Shown here: one piece after another, positions 16,315 through 24,789 of the stretch
How the letters are laid out: every line of letters starts with the position of its first letter
How positions within the stretch are numbered: the first letter of the stretch is position 1
Assembly: GCA_964631125.1 (NCBI GenBank)
Contig: CAZVYN010000037.1
Span: 1-37,370 of the forward strand
Origin: CAZVYN01 sp964631125
Lineage (GTDB): Bacteria; Eisenbacteria; RBG-16-71-46; CAIMUX01
Direction of reading: 5' to 3'
DNA length: 37,370 nt
Program-made: the position numbers and the translations under genes
The notes under the pieces: model-generated
Told to the model about the DNA's origin: nothing
Database searches by the model: none
The model's input: the letters and a program-made list of their open reading frames with translations, nothing else

Positions 16315-17118
16315 TTAGTTCTCGGTGGAAGAGCTGAGTAACAGCGCCACGACCACCGCAGTGCCGACGAGCCCGCCCGTTAGAGCAGCGCTCTGCTTCT
16401 TGGACTTGCCGGCTCGCTTGTAGGCGTCGGCGTAGGCGTATCTGCAATCACCGTCCGAGACCGTGAGCGCCGACAGCATCGGGGGTTCGGGCGCCGACTG
16501 GGCGACGTACGCGATTCCGGTTCCGATCAGGCCGCCGAGTAGTCCGCACACCAGTCCGCCAGCTAGCGAGCCGCCGCTCGAAACGTTCGCCCCGTCGCGA
16601 GAGCCGGTCTCGTGACACTGTGCCCACACTCCGGTGCCTGAACTCGCCTGCGGGCGACTCAACGATGTCGGCCGTGCGGCGCTGCGGACGTGCCCATAGG
16701 AAACACCAGCTTCGACTGGCGATGCAGCCAGCGGTCGCGGAACCATCTCCAACGTCACTCGGTGTTGCGTCTCTTGGAGCACCGCCACCTCGACAACCAG
16801 TCCGGGGTTGGTGCGCAGGTAGAACCTGTCGCCCCGTCGAAAGCTGAGAGTCGGTGTAAAGAACGGACCGGCCGGAGAGTTCGATACGCCTTCGACCCCG
16901 CGGAAAGCCAACGAAGACTCATCCCACGAGTTCTCGATGTAGGTCACGTCCGCCTCGCCGCTCAGGAAGGCGATGGGCTCGTTGTTGATCGCCGTCACCA
17001 TGAAGGGCGCTTGGAGCATTTGTCCATCGGCCAGAACGGGGGAAACGCATTGGGCACTGATAAACGTGAGCAGGCATAAGCGCGCACACCAAGCACGACC
17101 ACGCATCGTCGAGTTCAC
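16315..17118 (-). CDS. Exported protein of unknown function with glycine-rich membrane segments
   Basis: 267 aa. A signal peptide (about residues 1-30, ending VSPVLADG) precedes a beta-rich domain (30-130). Then comes a Ser/Pro-rich linker and two Gly-rich hydrophobic segments, GGLVCGLLGGLIGTGIAYVA (about 185-205) and the C-terminal GGLVGTAVVVALLL. Between them lies a CRYAYADAYKRAGKSKKQ stretch. A cysteine, tyrosines and a KSKK run before a glycine-zipper helix occur in some hypothetical envelope proteins of Bacteroidota-like bacteria, but I cannot name a family. The GTG start at 17118 is supported by AGAGG 8 nt upstream. It follows the beta-barrel gene by 131 nt on the same strand and converges on the hydrolase pseudogene. 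Confidence 0.75.
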   Translation of the reverse strand: MNSTMRGRAWCARLCLLTFISAQCVSPVLADGQMLQAPFMVTAINNEPIAFLSGEADVTYIENSWDESSLAFRGVEGVSNSPAGPFFTPTLSFRRGDRFYLRTNPGLVVEVAVLQETQHRVTLEMVPRPLAASPVEAGVSYGHVRSAARPTSLSRPQASSGTGVWAQCHETGSRDGANVSSGGSLAGGLVCGLLGGLIGTGIAYVAQSAPEPPMLSALTVSDGDCRYAYADAYKRAGKSKKQSAALTGGLVGTAVVVALLLSSSTEN

Positions 17119-17249
17119 GGTCCCATCCTCTGTGAGTTCGGTCCGAAGGCGGATTCGGGCTCGACGTCCCGGGAGGGAGGCGACGCCCCCTCAAGTTTCG
17201 GGAGTTCGCGTCCGGATGATGAACGAAACCGGCGATGATTCGGGCGACG

Positions 17250-18644
17250 CTACGGCTCCAGCGAGAAGACCCAAGTAAGTCGATCGCGCGAGCGATCGAA
17301 TCTCCAGGCCGCGTCGACGCGTGCGAACAAGATCGGCCCGAGCAATGGGACTTCCCGTCGCAGACCGACTCCCGCGTCGAACTTCCAGTCCGACGACTCC
17401 GGGAACTCGGTGCGGAACTCGCGCCAGGGCCGCTCGCCCCAGACCGCCCCGCCATCCGCGAAGGCCAGCGGCTGCAGTTTCACCCAACGCAAGAACGAGA
17501 CGTCGCGCAGTGGATCCTCGGCCGACGCGATGTCGAGCCGCACGAAGTACGACGAGGCGCCGACGAACGCGCGCGTCGGGTAGGCGCGCAAGTTGGAAAC
17601 TCCGCCCAGGTCCGGTCGCTCTTGCGCGGGCGCGTCGCCTCCCGCCACCGCCAACGCCGAGACTAGATCGATCGACTGCAAACCGGGTGCGTGGTAGCGC
17701 GCGCGCGTCTCGAAACCGAGGGTCGAGTGGTCCCTCTCCCCGCCGAGCATGCCGCCGTGAGTGGCCACGCGCACGACGATCGCGTCCTCGACGCCCTTGC
17801 GCCAGAGCCAGCGCGCAACCAGACCTCGCGTGCGCACGCGGTCCGCCTGCGCGTTGCGCTCCCATTCGTCGCTCCACTCGAAGAGCCCGTGTTCGCGCGC
17901 CCGCAACGGTCGCTCGCTCCGCACTTCGTAGGCGAGTTCGGCGCGCGTGATCGTCGTCAGCTTGGCGGAGAGGCCGAGGGTCACCGCGCGGCGGTCCAGG
18001 TACTCCTGTCGATCGAGGCTGGCCAGCCCAGCGAGGATCGAATTCGCGAAGGGACGATTGGCGCCGAAGACCGCGGCGCGGCGCTCCCACGCGAGTGAGA
18101 ACGCGACCGCGGGTTCGTCCCGTTCGGCTTGCCGCGGATCGGGCCCGCCGGAGATTCGCTCGCGCACGCGACGTGTGGCCGGTGGACCGCCCCAGCCGAC
18201 GGAGAGTCCGGCGTCACCTTCCCACTGCTTCCAGCCGAAGGCGCGGCTGGCGCCCAAGTCCAAGCGGATCTCAGGTCGTCCGGTGACTTCGAGCGAAGCG
18301 TCGAGTCCCGAGCGAGACCCCTCGACCTTCGAGAAGCCCGCCGACGGCAACACCGCGTAGTCGAATCGACGAGCGTGGGCGCGCGCGCTATCGGACCCGG
18401 CCGGCGTCCAGGCCGAATCGGCGAGGAATTCCGCGGGCGCGAGGGTCTCCCAGTGGACGAGCGTGTCGGCGGTGGCCGCGAGACTGTCGAGGTACGCTTC
18501 GAGCCCGGCCGGGGTCGGGGCCTCCTCCGCGCGACCCTGCGTGGAGATAGCGGCCGAGAGCGCGAATCCGAGTCCGATCACAAACACGACGCGGACGCCC
18601 AGACGCTTCGCCAGAACCGCCGCCGTCGGAGGCATCATCCTCAT
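17250..18644 (-). CDS. Outer-membrane beta-barrel protein
   Basis: 464 aa. It starts with a signal peptide (hydrophobic run about 12-35, processed near QGRAEE) and a short helical segment. Long amphipathic strands then alternate with charged turns: IRLDLGASRAF, AVTLGLSAKL, TRAELAYEVRSE, YFVRLDIASAED, LQPLAFADGGAVWG and the end RFDRSRDRLTWVFSLEP. The GAVWG turn and strand pattern resemble the C-terminal barrel of the BamA/TamA (Omp85) superfamily, but I see no POTRA repeats, so it is a barrel-only protein. The ATG at 18644 overlaps the stop of the upstream secreted gene (ATGA, 18641-18644) behind GAGGGGGAG. It probably acts together with that partner at the outer membrane; substrate unknown. 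Confidence 0.75.
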   Translation of the reverse strand: MRMMPPTAAVLAKRLGVRVVFVIGLGFALSAAISTQGRAEEAPTPAGLEAYLDSLAATADTLVHWETLAPAEFLADSAWTPAGSDSARAHARRFDYAVLPSAGFSKVEGSRSGLDASLEVTGRPEIRLDLGASRAFGWKQWEGDAGLSVGWGGPPATRRVRERISGGPDPRQAERDEPAVAFSLAWERRAAVFGANRPFANSILAGLASLDRQEYLDRRAVTLGLSAKLTTITRAELAYEVRSERPLRAREHGLFEWSDEWERNAQADRVRTRGLVARWLWRKGVEDAIVVRVATHGGMLGGERDHSTLGFETRARYHAPGLQSIDLVSALAVAGGDAPAQERPDLGGVSNLRAYPTRAFVGASSYFVRLDIASAEDPLRDVSFLRWVKLQPLAFADGGAVWGERPWREFRTEFPESSDWKFDAGVGLRREVPLLGPILFARVDAAWRFDRSRDRLTWVFSLEP

Positions 18645-19540
18645 CTCCCCCTCGCCCGGAACAGTGAGTCCGCGACTCCTTCGTTGACGCGCACGCGCTC
18701 GGTGCGCAGGTCGAACTCTACGCGAGAAGGAAAGCGCGGCAAGCTCCGCAGCCGGATGACCCCGGCGATCCGATCGTCCAGCCAGACGCCGCCATGCTTG
18801 GAGCGCGTGACGACGACTCGGTCGATCCCTTTGAGGAACGCGGGGAACGGCACGTTGTCGGTCCACCTCATCTCGAAGTGCAGGATGCGGTACTCGCTCG
18901 TGTCGACGAGGAACCAGCCTTCCGGCGTGGCGTCGAAGTCGCTGCGCGGCGTGAAGGCGATCTGGTAGAGGACGCGCGCGTCCTGCATGCCGCCCGAGTT
19001 CGCGCCCACGCTGTCGTGCGCCGCCGGACTCATCACCACGCGGCGATCGTCGATGCGGAAGTCGTAGCGATCGAGATCTTCGAAGAAGAACGGCAGATCG
19101 GAGAGTCGACGCGCCGAGGAACCGGTGTCGAAATCCAGCTCGACCTTGGTCTCTCGCTTCGCGGCGTCGTACTCGCGGGAACCGAGCGGTTCGCTCCATG
19201 CCTGGTCCGGCGCGCGAAAGTAGTTCTGCGTGACCGTCTCGTTCACGACGCGACGCGACGACGTGTCGGCGGGATCGCCCCAGATGACGAGCGCGCGGAC
19301 GCGGTCACGATAGGCGAGATCCTGCACGCCGGAGAAACGCTCGCGTTCGGCGTGGATGCACTTGGCGAGGACGTCTTTCAGTTTCGGGCGGAGATCGCGG
19401 ATGTGGATGGCGTCGCCGTATTCGGCGCGGAAGTTGGTGGGGAGAGGGAGGGAGTCTTCTTGGACGAAGGAGGGGGAGGGGTTGGCGAGAAGGGGGCTCG
19501 AGCGCAAGCAGATGAGGAGGACGGGGATGAGGGTGCGCAT
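18641..19540 (-). CDS. Periplasmic LolA/RseB-like protein, partner of the beta-barrel protein
   Basis: 299 aa with an N-terminal signal peptide (MRTLIPVLLICLRSSPLLA). The C-terminal two thirds has the feel of the LolA/LolB/RseB fold: ARVLYQIAFTPRSDF, EGWFLVDTSEYRI, FEMRWTDNVPFPAFLKG and VWLDDRIAGVIRLR. These are long beta strands that would bind a lipid or partner. Related sequence patterns occur in DUF5686-type proteins that combine such a domain with an outer-membrane barrel in one chain; here the barrel is the next gene, overlapping by 4 nt. This points to a two-protein envelope unit. The homology is judged by eye. It follows dnaB by 35 nt and may share that transcript. Confidence 0.65.
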   Translation of the reverse strand: MRTLIPVLLICLRSSPLLANPSPSFVQEDSLPLPTNFRAEYGDAIHIRDLRPKLKDVLAKCIHAERERFSGVQDLAYRDRVRALVIWGDPADTSSRRVVNETVTQNYFRAPDQAWSEPLGSREYDAAKRETKVELDFDTGSSARRLSDLPFFFEDLDRYDFRIDDRRVVMSPAAHDSVGANSGGMQDARVLYQIAFTPRSDFDATPEGWFLVDTSEYRILHFEMRWTDNVPFPAFLKGIDRVVVTRSKHGGVWLDDRIAGVIRLRSLPRFPSRVEFDLRTERVRVNEGVADSLFRARGR

Positions 19541-19575
19541 GGGTCCAGAGTCGTCGATCGCCGGGCGATCGATGA

Positions 19576-20955
19576 CTAGAAAGGCTCCTCCCCTACTTCC
19601 GCCAGTGATTCGAAACGGGCGAGTTCGCTGATGAAGGTCGTGCGGATGTGGCCGGTGGGTCCGTTGCGGTGTTTGCCGATGATGACCTCGGCGATACCGC
19701 GCGCCTCTTCCTTCTGCGGGCGGTAGAACTCCTCGCGGAAGATGAAGATGACGAGGTCGGCGTCCTGCTCGATGGCGCCCGACTCGCGGAGGTCCGAGAG
19801 CATCGGACGCTTGTCCTCGCGCTGTTCGACGGCGCGAGAGAGCTGCGACAGCGCGAGGATCGGGATCTCCAGCTCCTTGGCCAGCGCTTTGAGCGACCGG
19901 GAGATCTGCGAGATCTCCTGCTGGCGGCTCTCGGGGTTCTGATAGCCGCGCGCGAGCTGCAGGTAGTCGATCACGAGCATGCCGAGTCCATGCTCGCGCT
20001 TCAGACGCCGCGCTTTGGCCCGCATCTCCATCACGCTGATGGCCGGCGTGTCGTCGATGAAGATGGGCGCTTCCGAGAGATGGCCGGCCGCCATGGCGAG
20101 GTTCTGCCACTCCTCCGGGCGCAGATATCCGGTCCGCAGTTTGTGTGACGGGATGCGCGCCTGCGAAGAGAGCATGCGCATGACGAGCTGTTCGCGGCTC
20201 ATTTCCAGCGAGAAGATCCCAACCGGCACCTTCTGTCGGATGGCGGCCGACTCCGCCACGTTGAGCGCGAACGACGTCTTCCCCATCGAAGGACGCCCCG
20301 CGATGATGATCAGGTCGGAGCGTTGGAACCCGGCGGTCATCCTGTCCAGATCGAGGAAACCGGTCGCCACGCCGGTCACGGCGCGCTTGTTGTCGAAGAC
20401 CTCTTGGATGACGTCGACCGCGCGCGGCAGCAGGCTCTTGAGCGCGACGAATCCGCGCCTCAGCCGCGGGTCGCTGATGGCGAAGATGAGTTCTTCCGCG
20501 CGATCGATCAGTTCGCCGGAGCTGTCGGCCGCGTCGTAGCCGCGCGAGGCGATCTCGGTCGCGACCTCGATCAGCCGCCGCAGCACGGCTTTTTCGAGCA
20601 CGATGTTGGCGTGGTACTCGACGTTCGCCGCCGTCGGGACCGCATCGAGAAGTTGACCGACGTACGCGGCGCCGCCGATCCCTTCGAGCCATCCGCGCTT
20701 GCGCAGCTCCTCGGTCAGCGTGATGAGGTCGACCGACTCGTTGCGTTCGGAGAGCGAGAAGATCGCCTCGTAGATGCGGCGGTGCGCGTCGCGGTAGAAC
20801 GCCGTCGCGTCGAGGATCTCGGCCGTTTTCCCGACCGCATCTCGATCCAAGAGCATCGCGCCCAAGACCGACATCTCGGCCTCCAGCGCCTGCGGGGGGA
20901 CGCGGCCGCTCGGCGACGGCAGGGCATCCGCGCCGAGTCGTTCACGCACGCTCAT
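19576..20955 (-). CDS. dnaB: Replicative DNA helicase DnaB
   Basis: Hexameric 5'-3' helicase that unwinds DNA at the replication fork. 459 aa, full length. The N-terminal domain (PPQALEAEMSVLGAML, about 20-120) binds primase. The RecA-like C-terminal domain carries Walker A GRPSMGKTS (about 222-230), FSLEMSREQL, Walker B LVIDYLQL, SQLSRAVEQR and DLRESGAIEQDADLV. No intein is present. AGGAGGAG lies 5 nt before the ATG at 20955. It sits between the uracil-DNA glycosylase (32 nt upstream) and an envelope protein gene. Confidence 0.98.
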   Translation of the reverse strand: MSVRERLGADALPSPSGRVPPQALEAEMSVLGAMLLDRDAVGKTAEILDATAFYRDAHRRIYEAIFSLSERNESVDLITLTEELRKRGWLEGIGGAAYVGQLLDAVPTAANVEYHANIVLEKAVLRRLIEVATEIASRGYDAADSSGELIDRAEELIFAISDPRLRRGFVALKSLLPRAVDVIQEVFDNKRAVTGVATGFLDLDRMTAGFQRSDLIIIAGRPSMGKTSFALNVAESAAIRQKVPVGIFSLEMSREQLVMRMLSSQARIPSHKLRTGYLRPEEWQNLAMAAGHLSEAPIFIDDTPAISVMEMRAKARRLKREHGLGMLVIDYLQLARGYQNPESRQQEISQISRSLKALAKELEIPILALSQLSRAVEQREDKRPMLSDLRESGAIEQDADLVIFIFREEFYRPQKEEARGIAEVIIGKHRNGPTGHIRTTFISELARFESLAEVGEEPF

Positions 20956-20987
20956 CGAACTCCTCCTGACAGCTTCGAGCTACGGCG

Positions 20988-21875
20988 TCACTCGTCCAGC
21001 TTGCGCCGGAGGAGTTGCACGTCTTCCCAGACCGTCGGCTTGAGCGAGGGATTCCGCAACAGAGCAGCCGGATGGTAGGTCGGGAGGACGGGGACGCCGC
21101 GGTAGTCATGGAACCGTCCGCGGAGCTGGCCGATCGGCGCCGTCGAGTCGAGGAGCCGCTGCGTGGCGAAGAGCCCGAGCGTGCAGATGACCTTGGGTCG
21201 CAGGATGTCGATCTGCCGCTCGAGGAACGGCGAACACTTGCTGATCTCGTCGGGCGCCGGATTGCGGTTGTCCGGAGGCCGGCACTTGATCACGTTGCAG
21301 ATATAGCAATCGTCGCGCGAAAGCCCGATCGCTTCGATGATCTTGGTCAGGAGCTGCCCGCTCCGGCCGACGAACGGCAGCCCTTGGCGATCCTCATCCG
21401 CCCCGGGCGCCTCGCCCACGAAGACCAAGGGAATCCTACCGGTCCCGGATCCGAAGACGACGTTGGCGCGCCCCTCGCAAAGGCCGCACTTCGTACAGCC
21501 CATCGCCTCCGCGCGCACGGCGGCCAACTGCTCGGCCCAGTCGACGGCGCGACCCACCGCGTCAGGAGGCGGAGGCCAAGTAGTCCGCCGCGTCTCGGAC
21601 GCGGCGGACGAGGAGACGGGAGGGGCAGCCGAACTCGGCGCCCGCGCCGCCGCTCTCGCCTTCGGTTTCGCCGGAGTTGAAGCCCGCGCAGGCGCCGCCG
21701 CAGAGGAAGACGTCACCGCCCCCCCACTGGCGACTTCCTTCACCAACGCGCGCAGCTCGTCGATCAAGGCCGGATCCGACCAGAACCGCACGCCGCGCGC
21801 CAACTCCGACTCGGCCTGGCGCGTGATCTCTTCGAGCAGTTCGCGCGGCGCCGGTTTGCCCCCGCGCTCAGCCAC
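20988..21875 (-). CDS. Family 4 uracil-DNA glycosylase (4Fe-4S)
   Basis: Removes uracil from DNA to start base-excision repair. 295 aa, longer than the usual 190-220. The catalytic core begins at about residue 115. The iron-sulphur ligands are C127, C130, C198 and C214, matching the family spacing. GEAPGADEDRQGLPFVG is motif 1, CNVIKCRPPDNRNP follows, and TYHPAALLRNP is motif 2. The first 110 residues are a short helical part plus an Ala/Pro/Ser-rich linker. The start is a GTG at 21875 lying inside the end of coaBC (8-nt overlap), so translation is probably coupled. Family assignment is firm. Confidence 0.95.
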   Translation of the reverse strand: MAERGGKPAPRELLEEITRQAESELARGVRFWSDPALIDELRALVKEVASGGAVTSSSAAAPARASTPAKPKARAAARAPSSAAPPVSSSAASETRRTTWPPPPDAVGRAVDWAEQLAAVRAEAMGCTKCGLCEGRANVVFGSGTGRIPLVFVGEAPGADEDRQGLPFVGRSGQLLTKIIEAIGLSRDDCYICNVIKCRPPDNRNPAPDEISKCSPFLERQIDILRPKVICTLGLFATQRLLDSTAPIGQLRGRFHDYRGVPVLPTYHPAALLRNPSLKPTVWEDVQLLRRKLDE

Positions 21876-23118
21876 GCGCGCCTCGGCGCTTGGCGGCCAG
21901 CATCGTCTCGACGCGCGCCATCAACAGGTGCGCGACTTCTTCTTTGGTCGAGAGCGGCCAGACATCGACGGCGTCGCTCGCGTCGATCAACGTCACCTGG
22001 TTGGTGTCGCCGCCGAAGGCCGAGCCGGGCGCGTGCGGATTGTTCAGGACGATCAGATCGCACCCCTTCTGGCGGAGCTTGGCCCGCGCGCGCTCCTGAC
22101 GTTCGGCGTCTCCCTCGTCGCCCGGTTGCCCCCATTCCAAGGCGAATCCGACCGTGACCTGATGATCGCGATGCCCCTTCATTCCGGCCAGGATGTCGGG
22201 ATTGGGCGTCAGCTCGATGCGCAGATCGCTCTCGCCGCTGGCAATTTTCTGGGTGGTCGCGCGGCGCGGGCGGTAGTCGGCAACAGCCGCCGCCATGATC
22301 AGCGCGTCGTGCGCGGCGTGGAGATGCTCGACGGCGTTCGCCATCTCCAGCGCGCTCGCGACGCGCACCTTCTCCACGCCGAACGGCGGCGGCGCGCTGC
22401 TCCGCGCGTGCACCAACGTGACTTCCCAGCCCAGATCACGGGCCGCCTCGGCGATCGCGAATCCCATGCGACCGCTGGAGTGGTTGCTCAGGCACCGCAC
22501 CGGGTCGATCGCCTCTTCTGTCCCGCCCGCGGTGACCAGCAGTCGGCCCTGGCGCGCGCCGACCGCCAGCAGTCGCATCACTTCGCCGTGGATCTCCTCC
22601 GGCTCCGCCATGCGCCCCGCGCCCACTTCGCCGCACGCGAGTTCGCCCGAGCCGGGCGCCACGAACTGCGCGCCGCGCGAACGCAGAATCCGCAGGTTGT
22701 CCTGCACGGCCGGGTGCTCCCACATCTTCGTGTTCATGGCGGGCGCGAAGAGCACCGGCGCGGTCGATGCGAGGATCGCCGTCGAGAGCGCATCGTCCGC
22801 GATGCCGTGCGCGACCTTCCCGAGGATGTTGCCGGTCGCCGGCGCGACCACGATGAGATCCGACTCTCGGCTCGCCTGGATGTGCCAGATGCCGGCCTGC
22901 GGATCGGCGCCCGTCGCGTCCCAGAGATCGGTCGTGACGGGGCGGCCGGAGAGCGTCGAGAGCGTGAGCGGCGTGAGAAACTGGGCGCCGGCCCGCGTCA
23001 AGATGATCTCGACGCCGACGCGTGACTTGACCAGCAGGCGCACCAATTCCGCCGCCTTGTAGGCGGCGATCGATCCGGTCACGCCGAGGACGACCTGACG
23101 CACGCGCTGCTCCTTCAT
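21868..23118 (-). CDS. coaBC: Bifunctional phosphopantothenoylcysteine decarboxylase / phosphopantothenate--cysteine ligase
   Basis: Two successive steps of coenzyme A synthesis: CTP-dependent coupling of cysteine to phosphopantothenate (CoaB), then FMN-dependent decarboxylation (CoaC). The CoaC half (1-185) has GVTGSIAAYKA, the active-site histidine in IWHIQASRE, PAMNTKMW and the cysteine in GELACGEVGAGRM. The CoaB half has VTAGGTEEAIDPVRCLSNHS, AVADYRP and a TQKIAS lysine. I start at the ATG at 23118 (416 aa) because AGAGG lies 8-9 nt before it. A GTG at 23133, overlapping the gmk stop, is the alternative and adds five residues. Confidence 0.95.
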   Translation of the reverse strand: MKEQRVRQVVLGVTGSIAAYKAAELVRLLVKSRVGVEIILTRAGAQFLTPLTLSTLSGRPVTTDLWDATGADPQAGIWHIQASRESDLIVVAPATGNILGKVAHGIADDALSTAILASTAPVLFAPAMNTKMWEHPAVQDNLRILRSRGAQFVAPGSGELACGEVGAGRMAEPEEIHGEVMRLLAVGARQGRLLVTAGGTEEAIDPVRCLSNHSSGRMGFAIAEAARDLGWEVTLVHARSSAPPPFGVEKVRVASALEMANAVEHLHAAHDALIMAAAVADYRPRRATTQKIASGESDLRIELTPNPDILAGMKGHRDHQVTVGFALEWGQPGDEGDAERQERARAKLRQKGCDLIVLNNPHAPGSAFGGDTNQVTLIDASDAVDVWPLSTKEEVAHLLMARVETMLAAKRRGARG

Positions 23119-23129
23119 CGACTCACCTC

Positions 23130-23735
23130 TCACTTCGGTCGGCGGCGGCTGACCCGCGCCCGCTCGGCCCGCACGATCGCGAGAAGTTCGGCGCCGGCGG
23201 CCTCGAGCTCGCCGTTCACCACGACGTAATCGTACTCGTCGACGAAGGCCATCTCCTCGATCGCGCGCTTCAGCCGGCGCTCCACTTCGGGCTGGCCGTC
23301 GGTGGCGCGTCCCTCCAGACGAGCGCGCAACACTTCGACCGAAGGAGGCAAGAGGAAGACCAAGACGCAGTCAGGATAGGCGCGACGGATCGCGAGCCCT
23401 CCCTGCACGTCGATGTTGAGCACGACGGTGACGCCGGCGGCGAGGCGGCGATCGAGCCAGGCCCGCGGCGTTCCGTAGAGTCGGCCGTGCACCTCGGCCC
23501 ACTCCGCCATCCCGCCCGACTCGACCTCGGCGGCGAACTGCGCGGGCGAGTAGAAGAAGTAGCTCTCGCCGTCGACCTCTCCCTCGCGTCGCTCGCGGGT
23601 CGTGGCGGAGATCGAACGCTCGCTCCGCGGGATCTGATCGAGGACGGCGCGACAGACGACGGTCTTGCCCACCCCCGACGGGCCGGAGACGACGAAAGGA
23701 AAACCGGTGTCCAGAAGCGGCGGGACGATCGTCAT
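23130..23735 (-). CDS. gmk: Guanylate kinase
   Basis: Phosphorylates GMP to GDP with ATP in purine nucleotide metabolism. 201 aa. The P-loop is GPSGVGKT (18-25). The GMP-binding region SATTRERREGEVDGESYFF and the EWAEVHGRLYGT segment follow, and the lid contains RLEGRATDGQPEVERRL. It follows yicC by 9 nt, a pairing conserved in many bacteria. The small rpoZ gene that often lies between gmk and coaBC is not here. Confidence 0.97.
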   Translation of the reverse strand: MTIVPPLLDTGFPFVVSGPSGVGKTVVCRAVLDQIPRSERSISATTRERREGEVDGESYFFYSPAQFAAEVESGGMAEWAEVHGRLYGTPRAWLDRRLAAGVTVVLNIDVQGGLAIRRAYPDCVLVFLLPPSVEVLRARLEGRATDGQPEVERRLKRAIEEMAFVDEYDYVVVNGELEAAGAELLAIVRAERARVSRRRPK

Positions 23736-23744
23736 GGCGCGCGA

Positions 23745-24623
23745 CTACTCGAAGTTCTGCACTTGCTCGCGGATCCGCTCCAACTCTTCCTTGATCGTGA
23801 TGACCTCGCGCGCGATCGAGACATCCTGCGCCTTCGAACCGATCGTGTTCGCCTCGCGGTTCATCTCCTGCAGCAGGAAATTGAGCTTTCGTCCGGCCGG
23901 CTCCGGCGCGTCGACCAGTTGACGGAACTGATCGAGGTGGGAATTCAACCGCACGCACTCCTCGGTGCAATCGGTGCGGTCGATGAAGAGCACCATCTCG
24001 ATCTCCAACCGGTTGCGATTGAACTCGAGATCCTGGGCGACCTCCGCCAAACGGGTCGAGAGCCGTTCGCGGTGCGACCCGAGCATCGCCGGAACGCGAT
24101 CGATGACCTGACGCAGCGCCGTCTCGATCGCGTCGACGCGCTCGAGCAGATCCTTGGACAGATTGGCGCCTTCGCGTTGCTTCATGTCGAGGATGTCGTC
24201 GATGGCGCGATCGAGCACCGCGACCGTGCGCTGCCAGAGATCGTCCTCGCTGTGCTCGGCGGCTTCCCAGGCGAGCACTTCCGGCAAGCCGACGATGGTG
24301 CTCAACTCGACGTCGCCCGCGAGATCGAGCTTCTTCTTCAGCTCGCGCAGCGCTTGGACATAGCGCGTCGCCGCCGCCTCGTTGACGCGCAGCCGAGTGT
24401 CATCCCCCTCAGGTCCGTCGAGGCTCACGGTGACGTAGATCTTGCCGCGCGAGAGCTTGGCCTGGATCCGCTCCCGCACACGCCCCTCCAGCGTCGCCAG
24501 CAGTCGCGGCAGCCGCGCGGAGATCTCACAGAAGCGATGGTTGACGGAGCGGATCTCGATCGAGAGCCGCTGCGCATCGAACGGCGCCTCGGCGCGCCCG
24601 TAGCCGGTCATGCTCAGCAACAT
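23745..24623 (-). CDS. yicC: YicC family endoribonuclease
   Basis: 292 aa, exact family size. Signatures are SMTGYGRAE at the N-terminus, IRSVNHRF, and the C-terminal block GRKLNFLLQEMNREANTIGS followed by KAQDV and IREQVQNFE. YicC proteins are RNA endonucleases taking part in small-RNA turnover and stress survival. It is the first gene of the yicC-gmk-coaBC-udg-dnaB operon. The 166 bp between its start and the divergent methyltransferase gene at 24790 should hold both promoters; I see a TTGACA at 24752-24757 on the plus strand but no matching -10. Confidence 0.95.
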   Translation of the reverse strand: MLLSMTGYGRAEAPFDAQRLSIEIRSVNHRFCEISARLPRLLATLEGRVRERIQAKLSRGKIYVTVSLDGPEGDDTRLRVNEAAATRYVQALRELKKKLDLAGDVELSTIVGLPEVLAWEAAEHSEDDLWQRTVAVLDRAIDDILDMKQREGANLSKDLLERVDAIETALRQVIDRVPAMLGSHRERLSTRLAEVAQDLEFNRNRLEIEMVLFIDRTDCTEECVRLNSHLDQFRQLVDAPEPAGRKLNFLLQEMNREANTIGSKAQDVSIAREVITIKEELERIREQVQNFE

Positions 24624-24789
24624 GGGGTCCCCTCTCTAGGGAAAGAGGCCGCAGCCTACACCGGGGTGCGCGGACGTTCAATCGCGGGGTCGGTCGACGG
24701 CCAGCACCGGCGGCACGAAACGCGCTATCTTGCCCCGGCGGTGACGCTACCTTGACACGCGGGATTCGATGAGGGAGAGCGAACGAGGG

